DNA from: Vibrio splendidus 12E03
GTDB lineage: Bacteria > Pseudomonadota > Gammaproteobacteria > Enterobacterales > Vibrionaceae
NCBI RefSeq assembly: GCF_000272105.2
Contig: NZ_AJZD02000062.1
Location: 1 to 64,000 of the forward strand
Direction: 5' to 3'
Length of the DNA stretch: 64,000 bases
Below the pieces are notes generated by a model that ran no database searches, was not told the DNA's origin, and saw only the letters and a list, made by a program, of their open reading frames with translations. Of this stretch, positions 43,673 through 54,675 are shown piece after piece (position 1 is the first letter of the stretch; every line of letters begins with the position of its first letter). The position numbers and the translations under genes were made by a program.

Positions 43673-44242
43673 TTACTTGTTATCTCGGTCTAGAGAGCGT
43701 TGACGCAAGAGTTTCTGTTGTTGATAAAGTGCCGCTTTAATTAGCAGGTCTTGGTCGGTATCGCGAAGATGAGCGTATTTAAATTTGATTTCGAAACCTG
43801 AGTCTTTCGCCTCGCTAGCAAATACTTCTGCGTAGCAATAAATGGCTGCAGCTGGGTGCTCTAGAAAAAGTTTGGCTTTTACTAAGCGACCCGGTTCGAT
43901 GTCTGCTTTTGAAAAGCAGGAAAACTGACTCGCACCAAATGAATAGGTGTGAGTGCGAAATTTCTCATCATCTTGCTGCGATAACATAAAGCTCAACAAC
44001 AGGTTTAATTTTGAGTTTTGTGCATCCAATAAACTGGTGACATTCTTCAAGTCGCTGTTTTTCAGTTCAGCACGCGCACTGTCAGCTAACAGATCCAATT
44101 GGCTAAATTCACTTGCCACCACAAATGGTGCTGGGATCTCAGATTCGAATTGAATTTGAGAAGGTAAAGTGAAGCCGCTGTCCATTGGTTCAATATTAGC
44201 GGTAAGGCTATGGTGAACGGTGAAAAACTCTTGTTCTGTCAT
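43673..44242 (-). CDS. PilZ-like protein, position of V. cholerae PlzB
   Basis: The 189-residue protein has a mostly beta C-terminal half (GRLVKAKLFLEHPAAAIYCY and SGFEIKFKYAHLRDTDQDLL) that fits a degenerate PilZ domain, and a helical N-terminal half. The position directly beside mfd and lolC is that of PlzB in V. cholerae. The canonical c-di-GMP-binding RxxxR and D/NxSxxG motifs are not apparent, so ligand binding is doubtful. AAGGAA precedes ATG 44242. It is first in an operon with mfd and csiV. Confidence 0.65.
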   Translation of the reverse strand: MTEQEFFTVHHSLTANIEPMDSGFTLPSQIQFESEIPAPFVVASEFSQLDLLADSARAELKNSDLKNVTSLLDAQNSKLNLLLSFMLSQQDDEKFRTHTYSFGASQFSCFSKADIEPGRLVKAKLFLEHPAAAIYCYAEVFASEAKDSGFEIKFKYAHLRDTDQDLLIKAALYQQQKLLRQRSLDRDNK

Positions 44243-44469
44243 GCGTTAGTTCCTTGAAGTGATCTATTGATTATCGCTATGTGGCCGCAGTAATCAAGGT
44301 CAGTTAATTGAAAGTCTCAAATAGTTGTTTGAAATTTGGCTATTTGACAAGGTTCTGTTTTTCAAGCCTAACTAATTGAGTTAATTCACTCTATATTTTC
44401 AATTAACCCCTACACAGTAACAGCAATACCCGTTACATTAACCCGCATCCCCTTTAGATGGTTCAAAGT

Positions 44470-45678
44470 ATGTTTCATCCTATTTCGTTGTTTGTTGGCC
44501 TACGCTATTTGAAAGGCCGTTCAGGTGATCGCTTTAGCCGTTTTGTTTCTTATATGTCGACGGCAGGTATCACAATTGGTGTGCTGTCTTTGGTTACTGT
44601 TTTATCGGTAATGAATGGATTCGAAGCGCAGTTAAAAGACCGAATTCTTGGTGTTCTTCCTCAAGCGGTGGTTTATGAGCAAGGTGGCACCACCCCTCTT
44701 GCTGCCCAAGCGCCTAATTTTGCAGAGCAAATCTCGCTTAATGGTCACGTTGAACCGATTGTCCGCAGTGAGGCGGTGATTCAGAGTCCGGCTCAGTTAT
44801 CTGCAGGGTTGTTAATCGGCATTGAACCTAATTCAGACGACCCTCTTCAGAACCACTTAATTGCAGGTCGATTGTCTTCACTTAAAGCGGGTCAATATCA
44901 GTTGTTCCTCGGTCATACTTTGGCGAGAAACTTGAAAGTATCTATGGGTGACAAAGTTCGCCTGATGGTGACCAGCGCTAGCCAATACACCCCATTAGGT
45001 CGTATTCCAAGCCAACGAAATTTTACCGTAGCTGGCATTTTTAACACGGGCTCGGATATCGATGCTCAATTGATGGTTACCGACATCAAAGACGCAGGAC
45101 GATTGATGCGTTATAAGTCTGATACAATTTCTGGTTGGAGACTGTTTTTTGAAGACCCGTTTGAAGTCGCAGAGTTATCAACTCAGCCATTGCCAGAAGG
45201 TTGGTTGTGGAGTGATTGGCGCGACCAGCGTGGTGAGTTATTCCAAGCCGTTCGAATGGAAAAAAATATGATGGGCTTAATGCTTGGGCTGATTATCGGT
45301 GTTGCTGCTTTCAATATTATCTCGGCACTTATCATGGTGGTGATGGAGAAGCAGTCTGAAGTCGCGATTCTTAAGACCCAAGGTATGACTGATGGTCAAG
45401 TCATGGGGATCTTCATGGTTCAAGGCGCAAGTAGTGGTGTGATTGGCGCGTTATCTGGTGGTGTGTTAGGCGTTGCCCTAGCGATGAACCTTAATACTAT
45501 TTTAGAGGCGATGGGCGTTGCTCTATTCTCATTTGGTGGACAGTTGCCAATTCTGGTTAACCCGATTCAAATCGCTGTTGTTGTGGTTTTGGCTATTGCA
45601 CTGAGCCTGATTGCTACTGTATTTCCTTCTTATCGTGCATCGTCTGTGAAACCTGCTGAGGCCCTTCGTTATGAGTAA
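44470..45678 (+). CDS. lolC: Lipoprotein-releasing ABC transporter permease LolC
   Basis: The 402-residue inner-membrane protein forms LolCDE, which extracts lipoproteins from the inner membrane and hands them to LolA. It has one N-terminal helix, a large periplasmic domain and three C-terminal helices (FtsX type), plus the strongly conserved segments [17 protein letters not shown] and [17 protein letters not shown] 44470 ([10 protein letters not shown]) aligns with E. coli LolC; an ATG at 44458 would add four residues. Neither has a strong SD. It overlaps lolD by 8 bases. Confidence 0.94.
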   Translation: MFHPISLFVGLRYLKGRSGDRFSRFVSYMSTAGITIGVLSLVTVLSVMNGFEAQLKDRILGVLPQAVVYEQGGTTPLAAQAPNFAEQISLNGHVEPIVRSEAVIQSPAQLSAGLLIGIEPNSDDPLQNHLIAGRLSSLKAGQYQLFLGHTLARNLKVSMGDKVRLMVTSASQYTPLGRIPSQRNFTVAGIFNTGSDIDAQLMVTDIKDAGRLMRYKSDTISGWRLFFEDPFEVAELSTQPLPEGWLWSDWRDQRGELFQAVRMEKNMMGLMLGLIIGVAAFNIISALIMVVMEKQSEVAILKTQGMTDGQVMGIFMVQGASSGVIGALSGGVLGVALAMNLNTILEAMGVALFSFGGQLPILVNPIQIAVVVVLAIALSLIATVFPSYRASSVKPAEALRYE

Positions 45679-46363
45679 TTTTCTTCAATGTAATGATATC
45701 CGTAAAACGTACCGTGAAGGCTCGTTAGATACTGAGGTGCTCAAGGGAGTCAGCTTTGAAATCGAAAAGGGTGAGCTAGTAGCAATCATCGGTACCTCTG
45801 GGTCGGGTAAAAGTACCTTACTGCATATCTTAGGCGCATTAGACGATGCTTCTGCGGGCAGCGTAAGTTTTCTTGGCCAAGATTTAGCATCTCTGAGCTC
45901 GAATAAGCAGGCCAAACTTCGTAACCAACATCTTGGCTTTGTCTATCAGTTTCATCATCTTCTATCTGACTTTTCAGCGTTAGAAAACGTAGCAATGCCG
46001 TTGCTGATTGGTGGTGAAAAGCCAGCGAAAGCGAAACAAGAAGCACAACGTTTGTTGGATAAAGTCGGATTGAGTCATCGTGTTGATCACCGACCTTCAG
46101 AGCTTTCTGGTGGTGAGAGACAACGTGTGGCTATTGCTCGAGCTTTAGTGAATAAACCTGCTTTGGTGTTGGCGGATGAGCCTACCGGCAACCTTGATCA
46201 CAACACAGCACTTTCTATTTACGACTTAATGCGTGAACTAAACCGTGAGTACGACACGGCCTTTTTGGTAGTAACTCATGATGGTGAACTTGCAGGTAAG
46301 ATGGATCGCCAGCTTCACATGCAAGATGGTTTATTGGTCAACGTAGAAAAAGAGGATAGCTAA
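45671..46363 (+). CDS. lolD: Lipoprotein-releasing ABC transporter ATPase LolD
   Basis: The 230-residue ATPase has Walker [10 protein letters not shown], the signature [15 protein letters not shown], Walker [10 protein letters not shown] and the switch His in VVTHD. It powers lipoprotein release by LolC and LolE. The start overlaps the lolC stop and its stop abuts the lolE start, so the three genes are translationally coupled. Confidence 0.96.
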   Translation: MSNFLQCNDIRKTYREGSLDTEVLKGVSFEIEKGELVAIIGTSGSGKSTLLHILGALDDASAGSVSFLGQDLASLSSNKQAKLRNQHLGFVYQFHHLLSDFSALENVAMPLLIGGEKPAKAKQEAQRLLDKVGLSHRVDHRPSELSGGERQRVAIARALVNKPALVLADEPTGNLDHNTALSIYDLMRELNREYDTAFLVVTHDGELAGKMDRQLHMQDGLLVNVEKEDS

Positions 46364-47608
46364 GTGTTTTCTTCTTTATCTCTATTGATAGGTGGCCGAT
46401 TTAGCCGAGCGAAACAACGAGACAAAATGGTGTCGTTCATCTCTTTGTCTTCGACGATTGGTATTGCCGTTGGTGTGGCCGTGATCATCATTGGTTTGTC
46501 TGCGATGAATGGCTTTGAGCGAGAGCTTGAGTCGCGTGTACTTTCCGTTATTCCACATGGTGAATTCGAGGGTGTCAATGAACCAGTGACTCGCTGGGAG
46601 CACGTGATTGAGCAGTCGGTGAAAAATGATAAAGTTGTAGCTGCAGCACCCTATGTAAAAATTACCGCTCTTGCTGAAAAGGGCAAAGAACTCAAAGCAA
46701 TTGAAGTTCGTGGTGTTGATCCACAACTTGAACAACAGGTATCAAGCCTATCGAAATTTATCGATAAACAAGCTTGGAGTGAGTTTAAAGCAGGGCAACA
46801 ACAAATCATCTTAGGTTCTGGTGTGGCGAATGTGCTTGGCGCGAAAGTCGGTGACTATCTGACTTTGATGATTCCCACTGTTAATGGTTCAGTGAAGGTG
46901 CAAGCACCGAAGCGTGTACGCGTTAAAGTGGTCGGTTTGTTGACGCTTAATGGCCAGATAGACCACAGCTTGGCGCTAATCCCGATTGGCGATGCTCAAG
47001 CTTATGCAAACCTAGGCGAGGCAGTAACTGGAGTTTCTTTAAAAGTGACCGATGTGCTGAACGCGAACTCTATTGTGCGTGAAGTGGGTAACCAGCTTGA
47101 TGTGTATGTGTATCTACGAAGCTGGCAACAGAAGTTTGGCTTCTTGTACCGAGATATTCAGTTGGTTCGCACCATTATGTATCTGGTGATGGTACTGGTT
47201 ATTGGTGTTGCTTGTTTCAATATTGTCTCGACCTTAATAATGGCAGTAAAAGACAGAGCATCGGAGATCGCGATCTTAAGAACCATGGGCGCATCAGATG
47301 GTCTTGTGAAGCGCATCTTTGTTTGGCAGGGCGTGTTCTCAGGCGTTTTAGGCAGTTTAGTAGGGAGTGCGATAGGTGTCTTAGTGGCGCTTAATCTTAC
47401 GACGCTAATCAAAGGGCTTGAAAAGCTGGTCGATCATCAGTTCTTGTCCGGTGATATCTATTTTGTCGACTTCTTGCCATCACAACTTGATATGACGGAT
47501 GTTGTTGTGGTTTCCGGCACTGCGATTGTGCTGAGTTTACTGGCGACATGGTACCCAGCATCACGAGCAGCGAAGTTGAATCCAGCCTCAGTGCTGAGTT
47601 CTAAATAG
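46364..47608 (+). CDS. lolE: Lipoprotein-releasing ABC transporter permease LolE
   Basis: The 414-residue partner of LolC has the same four-helix FtsX-type layout. The N-terminus MFSSLSLLIGGRFSRAKQRD and the segment KMVSFISLSSTIGIAVGVAV are typical of LolE. Translation begins at GTG 46364 immediately after the lolD stop. Keeping separate LolC and LolE is normal in gammaproteobacteria, unlike the single LolF of other groups. A strong terminator follows. Confidence 0.94.
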   Translation: MFSSLSLLIGGRFSRAKQRDKMVSFISLSSTIGIAVGVAVIIIGLSAMNGFERELESRVLSVIPHGEFEGVNEPVTRWEHVIEQSVKNDKVVAAAPYVKITALAEKGKELKAIEVRGVDPQLEQQVSSLSKFIDKQAWSEFKAGQQQIILGSGVANVLGAKVGDYLTLMIPTVNGSVKVQAPKRVRVKVVGLLTLNGQIDHSLALIPIGDAQAYANLGEAVTGVSLKVTDVLNANSIVREVGNQLDVYVYLRSWQQKFGFLYRDIQLVRTIMYLVMVLVIGVACFNIVSTLIMAVKDRASEIAILRTMGASDGLVKRIFVWQGVFSGVLGSLVGSAIGVLVALNLTTLIKGLEKLVDHQFLSGDIYFVDFLPSQLDMTDVVVVSGTAIVLSLLATWYPASRAAKLNPASVLSSK

Positions 47609-47649
47609 CATTAGCTTAAATAACAAAGCAGTTCCGCATCGATAAATAT

Positions 47650-47678
47650 AAAAAAGGATCCCAATGGGATCCTTTTTT
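47650..47678. terminator. Bidirectional terminator after lolE
   Basis: AAAAAAGGATCCC and GGGATCCTTTTTT form a perfect 13-pair stem with loop AAT. It serves lolE and probably the converging DUF2062 gene. Confidence 0.92.
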
Positions 47679-47814
47679 ATTGAATTCAATTCGTGTTCTT
47701 TACGACTTTCGTTACATGCCAATCTTGTAGAGGTTAGTGGCTCATCTGATTTTAACTTGTGTGCGTTTTAAGTGAAGCAAATACAAGGTTAAATTGAATA
47801 ACAAGTGATGGCGT

Positions 47815-48327
47815 TCAGTGCCTTGCTTGTCGCTTCTTCCAACTTCTTACTACTGAGTAACGCCATAAACCGCGAATACCAAAGTAGCCAATCATTGCTG
47901 AAACCACACCACAAATCAGACAACCCAATAAGAACGGAGGCCCTATAGTGCTCATTTGCGCCAAGATGAAGTCCCAAGACAATTCGAAATGGAAGGCTTG
48001 AGGTGGCACATGCATAACAAACGCCCCGACTTTATAAGCAAAGTAGAAGAGAACAGGCATGGTAACCGGGTTACTGATCCAAACAAGTGCGACAGCTAAA
48101 GGCAGGTTAACGCCACATGCGACAGCAAGGCCTGCAGACATAATCATTTGACTTGGTAGAGGGACAAACGCCATGAATAACCCAACAGCAAACGCGCCAG
48201 CCGCAGAGCGACGATTAAGGCACCATAAGTTGGGGTTGTACAAAACATTGCCAAAAACTTTCAATGCTTTCTGACGCTTGATTAGATCATGGTCAGGCAT
48301 AAATCGTTTGATAAACTTTCTTGGCAT
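47815..48327 (-). CDS. DUF2062-family inner-membrane protein
   Basis: The 170-residue protein has the DUF2062 pattern: a basic amphipathic N-terminus, LWCLNRRSAAGAFAVGLFMA then FVPLPSQMIM, and several helices with SNPVTMPVLFYFAY. Its function is unknown. The gene diverges from comEC with only 17 bases between start codons, so the promoter of each must lie within the other. It ends beside the lolE terminator. Confidence 0.85.
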   Translation of the reverse strand: MPRKFIKRFMPDHDLIKRQKALKVFGNVLYNPNLWCLNRRSAAGAFAVGLFMAFVPLPSQMIMSAGLAVACGVNLPLAVALVWISNPVTMPVLFYFAYKVGAFVMHVPPQAFHFELSWDFILAQMSTIGPPFLLGCLICGVVSAMIGYFGIRGLWRYSVVRSWKKRQARH

Positions 48328-48344
48328 AGGAGGAAGCTACTCTC

Positions 48345-50675
48345 TTGTTTAACACTTGGTTCTTGATTTCATTTGCTGCGACAGTTGTGTCTGCCAGCTT
48401 CTGGCCTGTGATGCCACATTGGGTTTGGGCACCATTGATGCTGTTGTTACTGGTAGCATCAACAAAGTATAGCGTTTTCCGGCGTGCAAGAGGTCCAGTA
48501 ACAGCATTGATACTAGTTATCTGCCTAGGGAATGCGATTGAAATACAAACGAGTCGCTTATTCCAATCAGGGCAGAATACTACCATAAATGCGTCGGTTG
48601 TTAGCCTTTTTAGTGAAAATAGCCATGGTTTTGAAAGCGTAATAGTAGCCAGATCAATTGGCGGCGAAAAATTAATCTTTCCCCAATTGATAAAATTGCG
48701 TTTGTTTACTCCTTTTAAGTTAACGCTTGGAGATGATGTCTATTTATCGGCCTCAATAAAGCCGATATGGGGCAAACTCAATGAAGCAGGCTTTGACCTC
48801 GAAAAGTACTTGTTTAGTGCTGGCGTGGTTGCCAATGCAACTTACAGAGCCGATACCAAGTACCGAATTCATTCTAGCACCAACTTACGCGCCCAATGGT
48901 TTGAAGCCAGCCTTGAAAGGTTAAGTCTGCTGGCAAATCAAGATCTCATTATCGCTTTGAGTTTTGGGTATCGAGACCTTATTCCGCCTCAGCGGTGGGA
49001 TATGCTTAAAAGCAGTGGCCTGATTCACTTGATGGCTATCTCGGGGCTGCATATTGGGATTGCCTTTGGTATCGGCTATCAGATTGGCAATATATTAAGG
49101 TTACTTTCCCCTTCATTTCTTTGGTTACCTACAATATTCGGGCTCGGCTTGGCGTATTTCTATAGTTGGTTTGCTGGATTCACGCTGCCAACTTTGAGAG
49201 CCTTAGTGATGTGTGTCATCGCGAGTTATTTCTTGTGGCGTGGGCAAAATATCAGTTTGCTCCGGTATGTCGCTTTAAGCTTGTGCGTGGTCCTGCTGAT
49301 TTGGCCGTTTTCAGCCTTGTCGAGCAGTTTCTGGTTGTCCTTTGGTGCATTGGGCGCTGTTCTCTATATCGCATTAAGTACTCAGCGTTTAGCTTCAACC
49401 TCTACATTTATCGATCCCGCACTCCAATTGATTAAGATTCAACTGATGCTGACATTCCTGATAGCGCCTTTCTCGATGTTGTTTTTCAAAGGATTCAGTT
49501 TAGTCTCTGTTTGCTACAATTTACTCCTCTTGCCTTGGGTATCGATGGTGACGATCCCGCTGTTGTTTCTGGCAATGTTTGTAAGCTTAATATCGGAGTC
49601 AGTGTCTGGCGTGGTTGGTATAACGGCGCTAGACAATGGTTTGGTTAGCCAGGTGTGGAAGTTGGTCGACTTGTCGCTCGAGCCTCTTGTATTTAGTCTT
49701 CCTTTCTCTGAGCGATTTTGGATCCAAGTCGATAATCAGACGATTGCATTATCAGTATTCCTTATCTTGTTTTTGAGCTTTGTTAGTCGGTATTTCAAGC
49801 GAACATTATCGATATTGGTAACTGCAGTGTTTGTGCTGTGGTGGGAGTTCAGCAAACCCCAGCAAGACAAACTAACTATTGATATCTTGGATGTTGGGCA
49901 TGGGTTGTCTTTGGTCTTGGAAAAGAACAATCAGATTGTTGTTTATGATCTTGGCAATGCGTGGCCAGGAGGCTCGGTTGTTGAGTCTTTGTTGATTCCT
50001 ACTTTGAATCAGCGGGGGATTTATGAATTAGAAGGCGTGATTGTGAGTCATTTCGATTCTGACCATGCTGGTGGTTATCCGGCATTACTTAAGAACTATA
50101 CGCCAAAGTGGATAAGAACCAGTCAGAACATTATTCAAGAACGCCAATCTATCACTCAAGCCCCGTCTAATATTCAAACATGTACTATTGGAGAGGTTTG
50201 GAACTGGCAAGATGTTGTTTTTGAGGTGTTGTGGCCGCCTAAGCAAGTAAAGAGGGCGTATAACCCACATTCGTGTGTGGTCAAGATCTCAGATCATAGT
50301 GCTGATTTCTCAATGTTGCTCACTGGTGATATTGAACTGGTAAGTGAGTGGTTACTTGCTCGTGAAGGAGAACAGCTAAGGAGTGATGTTATGTTGGTTC
50401 CGCATCATGGCAGCGATTCGTCATCGATTAAGTCGTTTATTGAGGCGGTGTCTCCTCAGTTGGCGATAGCTTCTCTTGCCAAAGGCAACCAGTGGGGAAT
50501 GCCGAGTGAGTCTGTTATTGAACGTTATCAGGAAGCGGGGAGTACTTGGCTAGATACTGGAGAAAGCGGACAAATAACCATCACTCTTAGCAAAGAAGGT
50601 TGGCAATATCATGCGATTAGAGAGCAACAAGGCGGGCAGTGGTATAGGCAGATGCTCCGTAAGGGAGTAGAATAG
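48345..50675 (+). CDS. comEC: ComEC/Rec2 DNA-uptake channel
   Basis: The 776-residue protein would carry transforming single-stranded DNA across the inner membrane. It has N-terminal helices and an OB-like part, the competence domain with LIHLMAISGLHIGIAFGIGY near 230, and a C-terminal metallo-beta-lactamase domain with SHFDSDHAGGYP, LLTGDIEL and LVPHHGSDSSS. The start is a TTG at 48345, 11 bases after AGGAGG (48328-48333); a later ATG is possible. In Vibrio it works with the chitin-induced competence system. Confidence 0.92.
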   Translation: MFNTWFLISFAATVVSASFWPVMPHWVWAPLMLLLLVASTKYSVFRRARGPVTALILVICLGNAIEIQTSRLFQSGQNTTINASVVSLFSENSHGFESVIVARSIGGEKLIFPQLIKLRLFTPFKLTLGDDVYLSASIKPIWGKLNEAGFDLEKYLFSAGVVANATYRADTKYRIHSSTNLRAQWFEASLERLSLLANQDLIIALSFGYRDLIPPQRWDMLKSSGLIHLMAISGLHIGIAFGIGYQIGNILRLLSPSFLWLPTIFGLGLAYFYSWFAGFTLPTLRALVMCVIASYFLWRGQNISLLRYVALSLCVVLLIWPFSALSSSFWLSFGALGAVLYIALSTQRLASTSTFIDPALQLIKIQLMLTFLIAPFSMLFFKGFSLVSVCYNLLLLPWVSMVTIPLLFLAMFVSLISESVSGVVGITALDNGLVSQVWKLVDLSLEPLVFSLPFSERFWIQVDNQTIALSVFLILFLSFVSRYFKRTLSILVTAVFVLWWEFSKPQQDKLTIDILDVGHGLSLVLEKNNQIVVYDLGNAWPGGSVVESLLIPTLNQRGIYELEGVIVSHFDSDHAGGYPALLKNYTPKWIRTSQNIIQERQSITQAPSNIQTCTIGEVWNWQDVVFEVLWPPKQVKRAYNPHSCVVKISDHSADFSMLLTGDIELVSEWLLAREGEQLRSDVMLVPHHGSDSSSIKSFIEAVSPQLAIASLAKGNQWGMPSESVIERYQEAGSTWLDTGESGQITITLSKEGWQYHAIREQQGGQWYRQMLRKGVE

Positions 50676-50706
50676 ATAGATTATTGTGAGAAAATTAAGC
50701 GATTCT

Positions 50707-52455
50707 ATGTCAACACAAACAGATGAAACTACCTGGGTCACATTTAAAAGACTTTGGACTTATATTCGATTATATAAGGCCGGCCTAGGTGTTGCGGTAA
50801 TTGCGCTTATTATAAATGCCGTTTCTGATACCTATATGATTTCCTTACTAAAGCCGTTACTTGATGAAGGCTTTGGTAATGCTGAATCTGACTTTTTACG
50901 CACGCTTCCAATCATTATCTTTGCCATGATGTTCATTCGTGGTGTCAGTGGTTTCGTCTCAACCTATTGCTTGAGCTGGGTTTCTGGCAATGTGGTTATG
51001 GAAATTCGTCGCAAAATTTTCAGCCATTTCATGCACATGCCTGTTTCTTTCTTCGATAAAGAACAGACAGGTGCGCTGCTATCTCGAATTACTTACGATT
51101 CTGAGCAAGTGTCTGCCGCGACGAGTAAAGCGCTAGTCAGCATTGTGCGTGAAGGTGCAAGCATTATTGGCTTGCTAACATTGATGTTCTGGAACAGCTG
51201 GCAGTTGTCTTTGGTTCTATTTGCGGTTGCTCCTCTTGTTGCGTGGGCGATCAGTATCGTATCGAAGCGATTCAGAAAGATCTCTAAGAACATGCAAACC
51301 AGCATGGGTCACGTTGCTTCTTCAGCTGAACAAATGCTGAAAGGGCATAAAGTGGTTCTAACTTACGGTGGTCAAGATCTAGAAAAACACCGCTTTGATA
51401 AAGTTAGTAACCAAATGCGCCAACAAAGCATGAAGCTAATCACGGCTCAAGCGGCTGCTAACCCAATTATTCAAATGATCGCATCAGTTGCGATTGTTGT
51501 TGTTCTATTCCTTGCTAGTGTCGATTCTATTAAAGCCGAGCTTACTCCTGGTACATTCACTGTTGTGTTCTCTGCAATGTTTGGTCTATTACGTCCGCTA
51601 AAGGCGTTAACTAACGTAACGTCTGAATTCCAACGTGGTATGGCTGCGAGTACGACTCTATTTGGTTTGATGGATCTAGATACCGAGCAAAACAAAGGAA
51701 CGTTGAAACCTGAAACTGTAACGGGTGAAGTTGCAGTAAAAGATGTCACGTTTACTTATGACGGTGCAGAGAAACCAGCACTTGATAAGGTCAGCTTTAA
51801 TATACCGAAAGGTAAAACGGTTGCGCTTGTTGGGCGGTCGGGTTCGGGTAAGAGTACCATTGCCAACCTATTTACTCGTTTTTATGACGTAGACTCTGGT
51901 TCAATTGAGCTTGATGGCCACGACATTCGTGATTACGAATTGAGAAACCTGCGTGAGCACTTTGCTCTCGTTTCTCAAAATGTACATCTGTTTAACGATA
52001 CGGTGGCTAACAACATCGCTTACGCAGCAGAAGAACAGTATTCACGTGAGCAGATCGAACACGCGGCTAAGCTTGCTCATGCAAGTGAGTTTATCGATGG
52101 CATGGAAAATGGCATTGATACTGTTGTGGGCGAGAATGGCGCGAGTCTTTCTGGTGGTCAAAGACAGCGTATTGCGATTGCTCGAGCGCTATTGAGAGAT
52201 GCTCCGGTTTTGATTCTTGATGAGGCAACGTCTGCACTGGATACAGAGTCAGAGAGAGCTATTCAATCCGCACTAGAAGAGCTGCAGAAAGACAAAACAG
52301 TATTAGTTATCGCACACCGACTCTCTACCATCGAGCAAGCCGATGAGATTCTAGTGGTTGATGATGGTCATATTGTAGAAAGGGGCGCACATGCTGAGCT
52401 AATCGCACATGATGGCGCCTATGCACAATTACACCGAATTCAGTTCAGCGGATAA
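50707..52455 (+). CDS. msbA: Lipid A flippase, ABC exporter MsbA
   Basis: The 582-residue half-transporter (same length as E. coli MsbA) flips core-lipid A across the inner membrane. It has six helices, then an ATPase domain with Walker [10 protein letters not shown], signature [15 protein letters not shown], Walker [13 protein letters not shown] and the switch [11 protein letters not shown] 50707 ([17 protein letters not shown]) is preferred to a GTG at 50686. It follows comEC by 31 bases and precedes lpxK, the usual order. Confidence 0.95.
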   Translation: MSTQTDETTWVTFKRLWTYIRLYKAGLGVAVIALIINAVSDTYMISLLKPLLDEGFGNAESDFLRTLPIIIFAMMFIRGVSGFVSTYCLSWVSGNVVMEIRRKIFSHFMHMPVSFFDKEQTGALLSRITYDSEQVSAATSKALVSIVREGASIIGLLTLMFWNSWQLSLVLFAVAPLVAWAISIVSKRFRKISKNMQTSMGHVASSAEQMLKGHKVVLTYGGQDLEKHRFDKVSNQMRQQSMKLITAQAAANPIIQMIASVAIVVVLFLASVDSIKAELTPGTFTVVFSAMFGLLRPLKALTNVTSEFQRGMAASTTLFGLMDLDTEQNKGTLKPETVTGEVAVKDVTFTYDGAEKPALDKVSFNIPKGKTVALVGRSGSGKSTIANLFTRFYDVDSGSIELDGHDIRDYELRNLREHFALVSQNVHLFNDTVANNIAYAAEEQYSREQIEHAAKLAHASEFIDGMENGIDTVVGENGASLSGGQRQRIAIARALLRDAPVLILDEATSALDTESERAIQSALEELQKDKTVLVIAHRLSTIEQADEILVVDDGHIVERGAHAELIAHDGAYAQLHRIQFSG

Positions 52456-52469
52456 GATTAGGTCTTGTT

Positions 52470-53477
52470 GTGATCGAAAAGATTTGGTTTAACAATCACC
52501 CGTTGAAATATCTTCTCTGGCCGCTTTTGTGGCCACTGAGTCTGCTGTTCAAAATGATCAGTAGTCAGCGCCGTGACGCTTATCTATCGGGGAAGAAAGA
52601 GACCTACCGCCCGCCTTTACCTGTTATTGTTGTGGGCAATATTACTGCTGGTGGAAATGGTAAAACACCGGTTGTGATTTGGTTAGTTGAGATGTTGCAA
52701 GCCAACGGCTTTAAACCCGGAGTCGTATCTCGTGGCTACGGTGCAAAAGCACCAAGCTATCCGTTGGTGTTGGATGAAAATACCCCAGCTGAGCATTCGG
52801 GTGATGAACCTCGCTTGATTCGTAAGCGAACTGGTGCGCCAGTCGCAGTCGACCCTGTGCGAGCTAACGCAGTGAAAGCATTGCTGAGCAAAGGCGTTGA
52901 TGTGATTATCACTGACGATGGCCTTCAGCATTACGCGCTTGAACGCGACATTGAATTTGCAGTTATCGACGGCGCAAGACGCTTTGGTAGTGAGAGTTTG
53001 ATTCCTTTAGGTCCATTACGAGAGCCGGTTTCTCGTTTAGATGAAGTCGACTTTTTGGTAAACAATGGCGGTAAAGCGCACGGTCGAGAGTTCTCGATGT
53101 CTTTGCTTCCAAGCCAAGCAGTTAACCTAAAGACTGGTCAGAAAAGGTCTGTGGCAGAATTACAGAAGCTGGTGGCTTTTGCCGGTATTGGCCACCCACC
53201 GCGCTTTTTTAAAACATTGGAAGATCTTGATGGTGATGTGGTTTTCACACAGGGCTTCGCCGACCATCAAGATTTTGATCAAGATGAACTTCATGCCTTA
53301 GCTAATAAAGGTATGAATCTGATTATGACAGAAAAAGACGCTGTAAAATGCGAAGAATATGCGCAAGATAACTGGTGGTATCTTCCAGTTTCTGCGCAGT
53401 TTGATGAAGATTCGCAACAGCAAATTTTAAAAAGAATAAAAGAGGTTATGGAATACTATGGATCACCGTCTACTTGA
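52470..53477 (+). CDS. lpxK: Tetraacyldisaccharide 4'-kinase
   Basis: The 335-residue kinase adds the 4'-phosphate to the lipid A precursor. The P-loop [12 protein letters not shown] (about 57-68) and the catalytic segment [15 protein letters not shown] are conserved, and an N-terminal hydrophobic segment anchors it. It starts at GTG 52470, 14 bases after msbA. Its 3' end overlaps the Trm112-like gene by 20 bases. Confidence 0.94.
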   Translation: MIEKIWFNNHPLKYLLWPLLWPLSLLFKMISSQRRDAYLSGKKETYRPPLPVIVVGNITAGGNGKTPVVIWLVEMLQANGFKPGVVSRGYGAKAPSYPLVLDENTPAEHSGDEPRLIRKRTGAPVAVDPVRANAVKALLSKGVDVIITDDGLQHYALERDIEFAVIDGARRFGSESLIPLGPLREPVSRLDEVDFLVNNGGKAHGREFSMSLLPSQAVNLKTGQKRSVAELQKLVAFAGIGHPPRFFKTLEDLDGDVVFTQGFADHQDFDQDELHALANKGMNLIMTEKDAVKCEEYAQDNWWYLPVSAQFDEDSQQQILKRIKEVMEYYGSPST

Positions 53478-53637
53478 GATCGTTGCTTGCCCTGTATGTA
53501 AAGGTAAACTAACTTTTGACAAGGATAAGCAAGAGCTTGTTTGTAAAATTGATCGCCTTGCTTACCCAATTAAAGAGGGTATTCCTGTTCTTTTAGAACC
53601 TGAAGCTCGCACCGTTTCTATGGATGAGGGTAAGTAA
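53458..53637 (+). CDS. ycaR: Trm112-family (YcaR-like) small protein
   Basis: The 59-residue protein begins [20 protein letters not shown] and has a CPVC metal-binding motif followed by a short beta domain ([17 protein letters not shown]). It matches the Trm112/YcaR family in sequence and in its place between lpxK and kdsB. Family members are small zinc-ribbon-like stabilisers of partner proteins; the partner here is unknown. It overlaps lpxK by 20 bases and kdsB by one base. Confidence 0.92.
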   Translation: MDHRLLEIVACPVCKGKLTFDKDKQELVCKIDRLAYPIKEGIPVLLEPEARTVSMDEGK

Positions 53638-54383
53638 TGTCTTATACGGTTGTTATACCTGCAAGATATCAATCGAGCCGTTTACCGGGGAAGCCACTTG
53701 CTGACATTGGTGGAAAGCCGATGATTCAATGGGTATACGAACAGTCAATGAAAGCGGGTGCCGATAACGTTATTATCGCTACTGACGACGCTCGAGTTGA
53801 AAAAGCGGCTAAAGCATTTGGCGCGACCGTTTGTATGACATCACCGAATCATGAGTCAGGCACTGAACGCCTAGCTGAAGTGATTGAAGTTATGAAGATT
53901 CCTGATGATCATATTATCGTGAATGTTCAAGGTGATGAGCCACTTATTCCACCTGCGATCATTAATCAGGTTGCCAATAATCTTGCGAACAGTACAGCTC
54001 CGATGGCAACGTTAGGTGTGGAAATTACTCATGCTGATGAAGTGTTTAACCCTAATGCCGTTAAAGTTGTAACTGATAAAGACGGTTACGCCTTGTATTT
54101 TAGCCGAGCAACCATACCTTGGGATCGCGATGCTTACGCGAACAACGGTACTGCAGCGGAATCTCCTTTGCTTCGTCATATTGGTATCTATGCTTACCGA
54201 GCGGGTTTTATCAATACCTACATCAATTGGGAACCAAGTACTCTTGAGCGTATTGAGTGCCTAGAGCAATTACGCGTGCTTTGGTACGGTGAAAAAATCC
54301 ACGTAGATGTTGCGGCGGAAGCGCCGGCTGCTGGTGTTGATACGCCTGAAGACCTAGAAGCGGTTCGAGCTATTATTGGCTAA
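53637..54383 (+). CDS. kdsB: 3-deoxy-manno-octulosonate cytidylyltransferase
   Basis: The 248-residue enzyme activates Kdo as CMP-Kdo for lipopolysaccharide core synthesis. The nucleotide-binding start [20 protein letters not shown] and the motif [10 protein letters not shown] are diagnostic, and the late [13 protein letters not shown] is conserved. Length equals E. coli KdsB (248). It is the last gene in the msbA-lpxK-ycaR-kdsB operon and overlaps the preceding stop by one base. Confidence 0.96.
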   Translation: MSYTVVIPARYQSSRLPGKPLADIGGKPMIQWVYEQSMKAGADNVIIATDDARVEKAAKAFGATVCMTSPNHESGTERLAEVIEVMKIPDDHIIVNVQGDEPLIPPAIINQVANNLANSTAPMATLGVEITHADEVFNPNAVKVVTDKDGYALYFSRATIPWDRDAYANNGTAAESPLLRHIGIYAYRAGFINTYINWEPSTLERIECLEQLRVLWYGEKIHVDVAAEAPAAGVDTPEDLEAVRAIIG

Positions 54384-54430
54384 GCTTCTTTGAGCGAGTT
54401 CTTCTTTGCTCTACAAAATTAGAAATGATG

Positions 54431-54456
54431 AGCCTTGCCTATTGCGAGGCTTTTTT
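54431..54456 (+). terminator. Terminator after kdsB
   Basis: AGCCTTGC and GCGAGGCT (one G-T pair) flank loop CTATT and are followed by TTTTTT. Confidence 0.82.
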
Positions 54457-54675
54457 CTATCTAACGAAAAGTGCGCTATCGAAAAGCGCGTGTGTGTCTT
54501 ATTGACCTAAGCAAACGGATATTGAGATAGTTGCATTGCTTTATGCATCATCAACACGGAATTATCTGAGATTTACCTCGCTCGAGTTCCAATTTTTCTC
54601 TATAATATGCCGCCTATAAAGTAATGGCGAATCGCTAGTACAGAATAAAACTTACGACAAAACGTGGAGTAAAAG

